From contig JAKMGP010000346.1 of NCBI GenBank assembly GCA_022424905.1, positions 1 through 52,340 on the forward strand: a DNA stretch of 52,340 nt. The letters are read 5' to 3'. Below the pieces are notes generated by a model that did not search any database, was not told where the DNA came from, and was given only the letters and a program-made list of their open reading frames with translations. Source of the DNA: Akkermansiaceae bacterium (lineage in GTDB: Bacteria; Verrucomicrobiota; Verrucomicrobiia; Verrucomicrobiales; Akkermansiaceae). Made by a program: the position numbers and the translations under genes. Positions within the stretch are counted from its first letter, which is position 1. Each line of letters opens with the position of its first letter. This document shows, piece by piece, positions 1-8,428 of the stretch.

Positions 1-708
1 TATTCTTCCCTTAGCTGGCTCTCGACTAACGAGCTGGATTCATCCTTTGGCCGTATCGATCGCCTCACTCCCACCAGTCGTCCCCGACAGCGCCAAGTCG
101 GCCGTTTCACTGCCGTCGACGACCTTCAGGACTGGAGCATCCTCCGGCTCGGCATGAGAAATCGACTCGTCACCCGGCGTGATAGTGGAATGCATGACTG
201 GCTTACGATGGACACTTATTTCGATGCTTTCATCGAAGATCCAGAACTCGACCGCGATTTCTCAAATCTCTACAACGATATCCGTTGGAATCCTGTCCCT
301 TGGTTGGAGTTGGATCTTGAAACCCAATTTCCAGTCTCTACGACTGATAACTTTACCGAAATCGCCTCTTCCATGCGCTTCATGCCAGAAGATGACTTTG
401 AGTTCAAAGTCGGCTATCGACACTTGAATAATCACCCGGTTTTGCGTGATTCAGACCGAGTCGTGCTAGAGACCTTTACACGACTCAACGACTACTGGGG
501 AATCGGAACCCACCATCGCCTTGAGCTCGTCGACAGCACATTGGAGTTACAGCAATACAATATCCACTACGATTTTGATTCCTTCGTTGGCTCAGCCGGG
601 TTTTTCATTCGAAATAATCGGGCACAAGATGAGCACGGAATCATGTTCAACTTTGGTATCAAGGAAATCCCAAGCCTTTCCTTGCCAATCAAGATTGGAG
701 CGCAATGA
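1..708 (+). CDS. LptD-like LPS-assembly outer-membrane protein, C-terminal part (5' end outside window)
   Basis: The frame is open from the first base to TGA at 706-708, so only the last 235 residues are visible. They look like an outer-membrane beta-barrel: alternating polar and aromatic/hydrophobic strands, short Asp/Asn-rich turns, many Trp/Tyr/Phe, and no membrane helix. The style (DWSILRLGMRNRL, WLELDLETQF, GIGTHHRLEL) resembles the barrel end of LptD/OstA, which inserts LPS into the outer leaflet. The LPS gene lpxD elsewhere in the window is consistent with this. The N-terminal OstA domain that would settle the call is not visible, so another large barrel protein is possible. The stop overlaps the next gene's start (ATGA), which implies translational coupling. 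Confidence 0.6.
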   Translation, partial: YSSLSWLSTNELDSSFGRIDRLTPTSRPRQRQVGRFTAVDDLQDWSILRLGMRNRLVTRRDSGMHDWLTMDTYFDAFIEDPELDRDFSNLYNDIRWNPVPWLELDLETQFPVSTTDNFTEIASSMRFMPEDDFEFKVGYRHLNNHPVLRDSDRVVLETFTRLNDYWGIGTHHRLELVDSTLELQQYNIHYDFDSFVGSAGFFIRNNRAQDEHGIMFNFGIKEIPSLSLPIKIGAQ

Positions 709-1364
709 TTACGCGTATGCACCAACTTTCACCCCAAGATCTTGTTGATCGACTCCAGTGGCGCTACGCCACCAAAAAATTTGACGTTTCGAAGATCATT
801 CCCGACGAAGTCTGGTCGGGAATCGCCAGCTCATTGGTTCTGACTCCTTCCTCTTTTGGCCTGCAGCCGTGGCACTTCGTAACCATTCGTGACCGCAAAA
901 TCAAAGAAGAACTCCTCCCCCATTCTTGGGGACAAGCACAAGTTACTGATTGTTCTCACTTCGTCGTTCTTACTGCGAAGACCTCAATGACGGAAGCGGA
1001 GATCGACTCATTTCTTGCCCGCACGATCGAGATTCGCGGCGGCCAAATTGACCAACTGAATCCTTACCGTGACATGATGGTCGGCTTCACTAAAAACATG
1101 GACGACGCCGCGAAACTACAATGGGCCAAACTCCAGACCTATATCGCACTTGGTCAGCTCATGACAACTACCGCCCTGCTCGGAATCGATGCCTGCCCAA
1201 TGGAGGGAATTAACCCGACTGAATATGACCGGATTCTAGGACTTGAAGAAAAAGGCCTGACGACTTCAGTCGCCTGCGCCCTAGGCTATCGTTGCTCCGA
1301 AGACAAGTATGCGAACGCGCCCAAAGTTCGTTTTGATAAGAGTGAGATTGTCACGCTTATATAA
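705..1364 (+). CDS. NfsB-type nitroreductase, FMN-dependent NAD(P)H oxidoreductase
   Basis: This 219-residue protein has the length of E. coli NfsB (217) and matches it along its length. An early RYATKKFD motif corresponds to the FMN-phosphate-binding RxSxKxF motif, followed by PSSFGLQPWHF (SxxNxQPW-like) and the late segments GIDACPMEGI and LEEKGLTTSVACALGYR. Such enzymes are cytoplasmic FMN homodimers that reduce nitroaromatics, quinones or flavins with NAD(P)H; the physiological substrate cannot be read from sequence. The Asn usual in the QPW motif is Gly-Leu here (SSFGLQPW). The ATG overlaps the stop of the barrel-protein gene, so the two are probably cotranscribed, an odd pairing. It ends directly against the convergent gene that follows. 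Confidence 0.9.
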   Translation: MITRMHQLSPQDLVDRLQWRYATKKFDVSKIIPDEVWSGIASSLVLTPSSFGLQPWHFVTIRDRKIKEELLPHSWGQAQVTDCSHFVVLTAKTSMTEAEIDSFLARTIEIRGGQIDQLNPYRDMMVGFTKNMDDAAKLQWAKLQTYIALGQLMTTTALLGIDACPMEGINPTEYDRILGLEEKGLTTSVACALGYRCSEDKYANAPKVRFDKSEIVTLI

Positions 1365-1847
1365 TCACGGCTGCCCTGACTGGGCATTTGCCTTTTGCTT
1401 GTTAACTAGATCACAATACTGTTGAAAAGAAGGAGACTTCTTAACAACATTTTCGACGCCCCTCTCATGAAGGAGTTCTGCGATCTTCATTAAGTCCTCA
1501 TTCTGCTTTCGCTTACCCACTAGCCCGATCTCAATCCAATTATTGCGCTTAACGAATCGGACTTTAATCGCCTCCTTGAGATGTGAAACCGCTTCTTCGG
1601 ACGGCACTCCAAGCTTTTCGGCATACTGGGTCTCATCAGCGATTTCTTGTAGAATCGCCTCATTACTCAGCACTTCCTGGAAAGCCGCCTCCCAACCTTC
1701 GCATAATTCCGTCGGAAGTCCTTTAACGGGAATCGCGATCGCCTTAAAGGAATTGGCGTTCATCTTCAACGTATAGTAGCCAAAGCCCACCCCTCCCACG
1801 AAAAGAAACCCGATGATCGCCGTGACCAGAAACGTCTTTTTGTTCAT
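1365..1847 (-). CDS. Small single-pass membrane protein, unknown function
   Basis: I do not recognise this 160-residue protein with certainty. An N-terminal hydrophobic helix (about residues 5-27, IIGFLFVGGVGFGYYTL) has no clear signal-peptidase site, so it is probably an inner-membrane anchor with the rest in the periplasm. A segment near residues 93-118 (IKVRFVKRNNWIEIGLVG) followed by a helix recalls the 'v...t.ii.I.v...dp..A..ian' strand-helix of Wzz/GumC chain-length proteins, but the similarity is too short to assign. The gene converges on the nitroreductase gene with no gap between the stops. The 127 bp to the M16 peptidase gene must hold two divergent promoters. Confidence 0.65.
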   Translation of the reverse strand: MNKKTFLVTAIIGFLFVGGVGFGYYTLKMNANSFKAIAIPVKGLPTELCEGWEAAFQEVLSNEAILQEIADETQYAEKLGVPSEEAVSHLKEAIKVRFVKRNNWIEIGLVGKRKQNEDLMKIAELLHERGVENVVKKSPSFQQYCDLVNKQKANAQSGQP

Positions 1848-1974
1848 ATCAGGTAGTTAGCATTTTCCATGGCTAGGGTCAGGAACTTTTACACAAAAAT
1901 CCCAATACCCTTCATTTGCCTGATTCTTGAATTCGATATTCGACGTTCGCTCTTCCTAACTCCATCTTCATGAC

Positions 1975-4491
1975 ATGGACTTTCCTGCCAGCACGGCAAA
2001 CCTCATCACCCTCGACCACGAATTCGATACGATCCTCGACCCAAACGCAGCGTCCCAAGTCATTTCCGCTCAAATTTGGGTCGAAACCGGCTCACAGCAC
2101 GAATCTGCCCTGGCAGGGTCCGGTATCTCACACCTCCTCGAGCACATGGTATTCAAAGGAACTGATCGCTTCTCTGGCGAAGCGCTATCACAGGAGGTTC
2201 AGGCCGCAGGAGGCCAGTGGAACGCCTACACCTCCTTTGATCGTACTGTTTACTATATCGACGGCCCCGCTAAGTCACTCGATCTCTTCCTTTCCGCACT
2301 CATCGAAATGGTCTTCCGCCCGACTTTTCCCAAGGAAGAATACGAAAAAGAAAAGGATGTCATTCGCCGCGAAATTGCGATGGGACTCGACGACCCCGAC
2401 TCCGTCTCATCCCAGCTTCTTTTCCGCACCTGCTACCAACGAGATAACCGACGCCATCCTGTGATCGGCCACCGTGACCTCTTCGACGCCATCACTTATG
2501 ATGAAATGAAGACCTACCATGCTGCCAAATATCGCCCGCAAAATTCCTTCCTCGTCCTTTCAGGCGGCTTCGAACCTACCGAAGCGAAATCCATCATCGA
2601 ACGCGAACTCGCGAAGGGCCTTCGCCCTCCTGCTTCCTTTCCCATTATCACCCCCTCTGAGCCCCGCCAAATGGGAGCTCGTCGTGCCTCCCGTTCGTTT
2701 GCGATCCCAAACACCCACCTTGCTCTCACCTGGCAAATCCCGGGCCTCACACACGAAGACGCCCCAGCCCTTGACCTCCTCTCCGTCGTCATTGGAGGTG
2801 GTCGGGCTTCCCCACTTTATCGGGTGATTCGTGAAGAGAAATCGCTTGCACACTCTATCGGAGCCTACTCCTGGATGCCCGCTGATGGGCCTGGAATTTT
2901 TAGTGTTTATGCTGAAATCGAACCTGAAAACACAGAAACCGTTGAGAAAGAAATCCTTTCGCAAATCGAAAATCTCAGAAACTCCGATCTCACTCGTCCC
3001 ATCGCCAGGGCCTTCCGCCAAATCGCTTCGCAACAATTTAAGACCCTTACAACAGCTTCGGGGAGAGCTTCAGATCTTGCTTCGAACTGGCACAGCGCTC
3101 GCGACCTGAATTATACCCGTTCTGCGATCCAAAAACTTTCCCAAGTGACAGAAGACCATCTTCTCACCGCCATTGAATCACACCTAACCAGAGATAATCT
3201 CACCGTCACCTCTTTGGTCCCCGAAAACCTCAGGACTCAACCCGTTTCTAAGACTGCAACTTCTAACCCAGAAAAGATCAGTGAACATGTTTTATCAAAC
3301 GGGCTCCGTGTGATCCTGCAACGAGACCCGACTATTCCTGCTGTTTATAGCCAGACTTCTCTGCTCGCAGGGTCACTCTCAGAATCCCCCGAATCAGCAG
3401 GTTTAAATTCTCTGCTCTCCCAGCTCCTTACGAAAGGCACAAGGACGCGCGATGCCCAAGACATTGCCGTAACCCTTGAGGATCTTGGAGCAAGCATCGG
3501 AGCAGCGGCTGGCAACAACACCTTGATGCTTTCTTCGTATTGCTTACGCGACGATCTTCCCATCATAGTTGGCCTGCTAGGTGAAATCATTCGTGAACCC
3601 AGCTTTCCGAACGAAGCCATTGAACGAGAAAAAGCGGCCCTAATCGCGGGTCTCGAAGAACAGCTCGAGGACCCTGCCAGCCGAGCTTTCCGAGAAATGC
3701 GTCACCAACTTTGGAATGGTCAAGGTTATGGTGTCCCATCTTCTGGAACTGTCGATTCCCTTAAATCGCTCGACCATCTGACGATTAGTGCCCAACACTC
3801 AAAATACTTCACTGCAACAAACATGGTCTGCGCGTTCTTCGGAGATCTAGAACCTCAAGCGACTTTGGAAGCACTTGAAAAATCGCTCGGCGCGCTGCCT
3901 GTAGGCACTCCACCCTCTTTCGGTGATTCACTCACCGCACAAGCCGGAGAACACGCCCTCAAACTGAACAAAGAACAAGCCGTTCTTGCTATCGGGTTTC
4001 CCGGTCTTGCTCAAGATGATCCTCGCCGTTTCGCGCTCGAACTTATTGACGCCTACTGCTCTGACATGGCAGGCCCTCTTTTCACTCGGATTCGCGAGGA
4101 ACTCGGACTCGCCTACTACGTCAGTACCTCACAATTCCTAGGTCTGAACACGGGCCTTTTCGCCTTCTACCTCGGCACTGCGCCCGAACAACTAGAATTA
4201 GCCCATCGTGAGTTACAAGGCGAAATCGACAAGATCATCGAGCACGGAATCCCTGAAGACGCTCTGGAGAGAGTCAAAGCCAACGTCGAAGCTCGAGAGG
4301 CTCTTCGCAATCAAAGCCCATCAGCTCGAGCAAGGATGGCTGCACTCGATGTTCTTCTTGGCTACTCCGCCGACCACCACCTTTCTCAAAGCGAACGCCT
4401 CAACATTGTCACGGCAAAAGAGATTCATGAAATCGCAAAAGAGCTCTTTGTAGAAAATAAAGCCACCATTATCACTGTCTCGCCAAGCTGA
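1975..4491 (+). CDS. M16 (insulinase-type) zinc peptidase with one active and one inactive domain
   Basis: This 838-residue protein contains two M16 units. In the first, the inverted zinc motif HxxEH is intact (HLLEH, residues 53-57), and the third ligand fits E133 in VIRREI, 76 residues downstream as in the family. In the second unit (from about residue 430) the equivalent site reads SLLSQLLTKGT, so all catalytic residues are lost. The C-terminal REELGLAYYVS segment keeps the Arg/Tyr substrate-binding motif. This matches the PqqL-like or fused M16B layout, where an active and an inactive domain form the chamber. No signal peptide is seen, so it is probably cytoplasmic or unconventionally exported. 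The ATG at 1975 starts directly before the M16 N-terminal domain. Confidence 0.92.
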   Translation: MDFPASTANLITLDHEFDTILDPNAASQVISAQIWVETGSQHESALAGSGISHLLEHMVFKGTDRFSGEALSQEVQAAGGQWNAYTSFDRTVYYIDGPAKSLDLFLSALIEMVFRPTFPKEEYEKEKDVIRREIAMGLDDPDSVSSQLLFRTCYQRDNRRHPVIGHRDLFDAITYDEMKTYHAAKYRPQNSFLVLSGGFEPTEAKSIIERELAKGLRPPASFPIITPSEPRQMGARRASRSFAIPNTHLALTWQIPGLTHEDAPALDLLSVVIGGGRASPLYRVIREEKSLAHSIGAYSWMPADGPGIFSVYAEIEPENTETVEKEILSQIENLRNSDLTRPIARAFRQIASQQFKTLTTASGRASDLASNWHSARDLNYTRSAIQKLSQVTEDHLLTAIESHLTRDNLTVTSLVPENLRTQPVSKTATSNPEKISEHVLSNGLRVILQRDPTIPAVYSQTSLLAGSLSESPESAGLNSLLSQLLTKGTRTRDAQDIAVTLEDLGASIGAAAGNNTLMLSSYCLRDDLPIIVGLLGEIIREPSFPNEAIEREKAALIAGLEEQLEDPASRAFREMRHQLWNGQGYGVPSSGTVDSLKSLDHLTISAQHSKYFTATNMVCAFFGDLEPQATLEALEKSLGALPVGTPPSFGDSLTAQAGEHALKLNKEQAVLAIGFPGLAQDDPRRFALELIDAYCSDMAGPLFTRIREELGLAYYVSTSQFLGLNTGLFAFYLGTAPEQLELAHRELQGEIDKIIEHGIPEDALERVKANVEAREALRNQSPSARARMAALDVLLGYSADHHLSQSERLNIVTAKEIHEIAKELFVENKATIITVSPS

Positions 4492-4629
4492 AAACATTTA
4501 GCCTTCGAAAAGAACCCTACACATTTTCTACCCCAAATACCGTAAGCCAGACCAAAATCATCCTCAATAACTTCAACCTCAGGTGAAAGGATACAGTCGT
4601 AAAGACCGTTCAGCAATAACTGGCTCCTG

Positions 4630-6996
4630 ATGGTAATATTATCACGTCTCCCAACGATCCTATCGACCGTCTTATTGGTGGCCGGAATTTCCCTGGCAGA
4701 AGGAAATAGAGAGGAAATCACTGAGATCGAATTTCAGAGGGAAATTGAGCCCCTGCTGCAAGACTATTGTTACGACTGCCACGGCGATGGCGCAAACAAG
4801 GGGGACTTCGTTCTTGATGGTTTCAAAAGCACTGCTGCGCTCCTCCAAAATCAACACGTTTGGCTTCGAATTTGGGAGAATCTTCGCACCCAAATCATGC
4901 CGCCTGCGAAAAAAGAATTTCAACCATCCGTCAAAGAACGGAAAGAAATGATCGCCTGGATTGAGCAGAGGATCTTTTCCCTCGACCCAGAGAACCCAGA
5001 TCCAGGCCGCGTTACCATCCGAAGAATGAACCGACAGGAATATCGGAACACTATCGCGGACGTGGTTGGGGTGGATTTTAATACGACTGATAATTTTCCA
5101 CCCGATGACACGGGCTTTGGTTTCGACACGATCGGTGATGTTCTCACAATTTCACCGCTCCTGATGGAGAAGTATTTCAACGCCGCAGAGGAGATTGCGG
5201 AATCAGCCCTTCCATTTGACGCTGGAAAAACAAAACCAATCATAATCGACGCCGGGAGCTTCCGTGACCGCGGGGGCAGCCAGACCGCTCGTTTCATGGA
5301 AGCGAATGCTGCCCAAACCGTTACCGCAAAACAAATCATTGATACAAGCGCGGAATATTCTCTTGAAGTTGCTTATACTGTCAAAAGTGAAGGAGGGCAC
5401 CCGAAAGGCCAATCTGCCAAATACCAGATGTTCATCGATGGAAAAAAAGTGCGTGAGATCGACTTCAACTCTGACTCTTCACTCGGAAGTCGTTTCCTCC
5501 AGAATTTTAATCTCCCAAAAGGCGATCATCATTTTGAGTTCGTCGTCATTCCTAAAGAAGATGGTGAAGGTAACGGCACCGCCGGAATCCAGATTGATCG
5601 CTTCCAGCTGAGACGCCTTGGCTCAGATGGAAATTGGAATCTTTATCCAGAAAGCTATCAGCGCATCTTTGTCGATGGCCTGCCTCCAGCTGGGAAAAAG
5701 GAGAAATCTACCTACATGCGCAAGATCGTAGAAAGCTTTGCATTTCGAGCCTTTCGACGCCCGCCGCGTAAAAAGCTGATTGACCAAATTACAAGCCTCG
5801 CGATTTCAAAAAGCGAAGGGGAAAATTTTTCGGATGGCGTTCGTCTGGCAGTAACGGCCATCCTGAGTTCGCCTAGTTTTCTTTTCCGCCGTGAAACCCA
5901 AGCTGAGCCAGACAATCCGGGTAAGGTTGTCTTACTTGATGAATATGCCCTAGCTTCCCGCCTTTCCTACTTCCTCTGGAGCTCCGCTCCAGACAAAACC
6001 TTGCGAGATCTCGCCGCAAAAAAGCAGCTGCGAAAAAACATTCGAGCACAAGTAAACCGCATGCTCACTGATAAGAAATCAGATCGTATGGTCAAAAATT
6101 TTATTGGCCAATGGCTTCAGACGCGTGACCTGCAGGGACTTAGTATTGATACCCGCCGCATCCTCCGGGAAAGAGATCGCCGAAAAGCCAATCGGGTTTT
6201 TAACCAGGAAACGAGGCGAGATATGAAACAGGAAACAGAAGAATTCTTCCGCTACGTCCTCTTAAAGAATCGACCAATCTTGGAGCTTCTCAATGGAAAC
6301 TATTCTTTCCTCAATGAAAATCTCGCTAACTTCTATGGAGTCCCGGACATCAAAGGTAACGATTTCCGAAAAGTTGAATTCAACGAAAATTTGAAGGGAC
6401 GAGGCGGTATCCTTGGCCAAGGAACCTTCTTAATCGTGACATCACAGTCCACTCGTACCTCTCCAGTAAAGCGAGGGCTCTTTGTCCTTGATAACATCTT
6501 AGGCACACCAGCCCCGCCCGCTCCGCCTGATGTTCCTGATCTGGAAGAAGTTCCGGAGCATCAGGACGCTCCGCTCACAATGCGTCAGATAATGGAAGTC
6601 CACCGAGAAAAGCCACTTTGTGCCTCGTGTCACGAACGGATGGACCCGATCGGACTCGCCCTTGAAAATTTTAACGCCCTCGGTCAGTGGCGAGATAAAG
6701 AAGACGGAAAGGAAATCGATAGCGCTGGAAAACTCGTCACCGGAGAAACGTTCTCCAATATTTTGGAGCTCAAAACCATCCTTGCAGGTTCCCGTAAAAA
6801 GGATTTCTACCGCTGCCTCAGTGAAAAACTTCTAACCTATGCCCTAGGCCGGGGGGTTGAATATTACGATGCTCCCGCCATTGATACAATCATGGCAAGA
6901 CTCCTAAAGGATAGTGGTGGAATGAAGGATCTCATTTATGCGATCATCGAGAGTGTGCCATTCCAAAAACGGCGTGGAGATGGTAGCACTTTTTAA
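4630..6996 (+). CDS. Exported DUF1592-family protein with two CXXCH motifs (PSCyt1-DUF1587-DUF1595-DUF1592-DUF1588-DUF1585)
   Basis: A signal peptide (about residues 1-23) is followed by a PSCyt1-type region with a c-type haem motif CYDCH (47-51) and MPP near 90. Then come DUF1587 (about 128-190, VTIRRMNRQEYRN), a beta-rich insert resembling a carbohydrate-binding module (about 230-330), DUF1595 (about 362-422), DUF1592 (about 434-565), DUF1588 (about 590-705) and DUF1585 (about 722-783). DUF1588 contains a second haem-type motif, CASCH (664-668). The family is abundant in Planctomycetota and Verrucomicrobiota, and its biochemical role is unknown; a periplasmic redox role coupled to polymer breakdown is often inferred. 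The DUF1552 gene follows 61 bp downstream, probably in the same operon. Confidence 0.93.
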   Translation: MVILSRLPTILSTVLLVAGISLAEGNREEITEIEFQREIEPLLQDYCYDCHGDGANKGDFVLDGFKSTAALLQNQHVWLRIWENLRTQIMPPAKKEFQPSVKERKEMIAWIEQRIFSLDPENPDPGRVTIRRMNRQEYRNTIADVVGVDFNTTDNFPPDDTGFGFDTIGDVLTISPLLMEKYFNAAEEIAESALPFDAGKTKPIIIDAGSFRDRGGSQTARFMEANAAQTVTAKQIIDTSAEYSLEVAYTVKSEGGHPKGQSAKYQMFIDGKKVREIDFNSDSSLGSRFLQNFNLPKGDHHFEFVVIPKEDGEGNGTAGIQIDRFQLRRLGSDGNWNLYPESYQRIFVDGLPPAGKKEKSTYMRKIVESFAFRAFRRPPRKKLIDQITSLAISKSEGENFSDGVRLAVTAILSSPSFLFRRETQAEPDNPGKVVLLDEYALASRLSYFLWSSAPDKTLRDLAAKKQLRKNIRAQVNRMLTDKKSDRMVKNFIGQWLQTRDLQGLSIDTRRILRERDRRKANRVFNQETRRDMKQETEEFFRYVLLKNRPILELLNGNYSFLNENLANFYGVPDIKGNDFRKVEFNENLKGRGGILGQGTFLIVTSQSTRTSPVKRGLFVLDNILGTPAPPAPPDVPDLEEVPEHQDAPLTMRQIMEVHREKPLCASCHERMDPIGLALENFNALGQWRDKEDGKEIDSAGKLVTGETFSNILELKTILAGSRKKDFYRCLSEKLLTYALGRGVEYYDAPAIDTIMARLLKDSGGMKDLIYAIIESVPFQKRRGDGSTF

Positions 6997-7057
6997 CTGG
7001 CCAAATCATAAAGCCCATTCAATCCTCGTCCTATACGTTTTCCAACCAACAAGCCCC

Positions 7058-8422
7058 ATGAACAAACCATCGATTAACCTTGGGCGTCGTGCATTTCTCC
7101 ACGGCCTTGGTGCCAGCGTAGCCCTCCCTTCCTTCCGATCTCTTGGCGCCGAGATTAATGCGGTTGCCGCAACACGAGGTGTTACCGCGACCGGAGCCCC
7201 CTTACGCATGGCCTATCTCTATGTTCCAAATGGCGTAATCATGGACAAATGGCGCCCTGAAGGAACAGGTTCGGATTTCAAATTTAATGAATCGATGAAG
7301 TCCCTCAACGACTTCAAGAACGACCTGCAAGTGATCAAAGGGCTTGAACAAGCTAACGGCTGGGCCGGACTCGATGGTGCCGGTGATCACGCTCGCGGCG
7401 GTGCAACATTCCTTACCGGCGCGCGACCGCGAAAAACCGCGGGCTCGGATATCCGTCTTGGGGTTTCAGTCGACCAAATGGCCGCAAATTACATTGGTTC
7501 GGAAACCCGGCTCCGCTCTTTAGAGCTATCCTGCGACGCGGTGCGCAAATCAGGTAATTGTGACTCCGGTTATTCTTGTGCTTACCAATACAACTTGTCC
7601 TGGCGTTCCTCAACCCAACCCATGACTCCAGAGTCGAATCCTCGCCTTGTTTTCGAACGATTGTTTGGAGGAGGCACAAACGCAGAGCGACAAAAGGGCC
7701 TTGCAAAACGCCGAGCCGAAAAACGATCTATCCTGGATATTGTGATGGAGGACGCCAAATCGATAAACAGCGACTTGGGCCGAAACGATCGTAACAAGCT
7801 TGATGAATATATGACCGGTGTCCGTGAGGTAGAGAGACGGATTGAGAAATCTGAGAGCTTTGGCCCTCCGCCAGAGCCGGGGGTCGATGCTCCCAACGAA
7901 GGAGTGCCACGCGGATACCAGGAACACATCCGGTTACTCTTCGACATGCTACTTTTAGCCTTCAAGACCGATCAAACCCGAATTTCTTCTTTCCTACTCG
8001 CCCACGATGGTAGTAACCGGAGCTTTTCGAGCCTCGGTTTTAACGAAGGTCATCACAGTCTTTCACATCACCGGCAGGCCAAGGACAAGATGGATAAAAT
8101 CGCCAAGATTGATAGTTTCTACACCCAACAATTGGCGTATTTCCTAAAGAAAATGAAGTCTACCGAGGATATTGATGGTAACACTCTCCTTCATAATTCA
8201 ATGATTGTATGGGGAAGTGGTCTCTCGAATGCCGATCGACACACCCACGATGATCTTCCCATCATTCTGGCTGGAAACGCAGGCGGAAAATTTGAGACAG
8301 GCCGCCATGTCGAAATCCCTGACAACACCCCTCTCAACAATCTTTACATGAGGATTCTTAGAGAAGCCGGCGCTTCAGTCGATCGTATCGGAGATTCGAG
8401 TGGTCTACTCACGCAAGTATAA
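7058..8422 (+). CDS. Tat-exported DUF1552-family protein
   Basis: The frame is open from 6938, but that start would overlap the upstream gene and precede the signal. The ATG at 7058 puts the twin-arginine signal LGRRAFLHGLGASVALPSF at residues 8-26, so I chose it (454 residues). The body has DUF1552 features: AYLYVPNGVI, GGATFLTGARPR, and near the C-terminus VWGSGLSNADRHTHDDLP followed by a Gly-rich turn. The last resembles the metal-binding end of alkaline-phosphatase/sulfatase-like folds, including DUF1501. No reaction is established for the family. Tat export suggests folding or cofactor loading in the cytoplasm before transport. It sits between two DUF1592 genes and ends 6 bp from the convergent one. 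Confidence 0.93.
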   Translation: MNKPSINLGRRAFLHGLGASVALPSFRSLGAEINAVAATRGVTATGAPLRMAYLYVPNGVIMDKWRPEGTGSDFKFNESMKSLNDFKNDLQVIKGLEQANGWAGLDGAGDHARGGATFLTGARPRKTAGSDIRLGVSVDQMAANYIGSETRLRSLELSCDAVRKSGNCDSGYSCAYQYNLSWRSSTQPMTPESNPRLVFERLFGGGTNAERQKGLAKRRAEKRSILDIVMEDAKSINSDLGRNDRNKLDEYMTGVREVERRIEKSESFGPPPEPGVDAPNEGVPRGYQEHIRLLFDMLLLAFKTDQTRISSFLLAHDGSNRSFSSLGFNEGHHSLSHHRQAKDKMDKIAKIDSFYTQQLAYFLKKMKSTEDIDGNTLLHNSMIVWGSGLSNADRHTHDDLPIILAGNAGGKFETGRHVEIPDNTPLNNLYMRILREAGASVDRIGDSSGLLTQV

Positions 8423-8428
8423 TAAAAC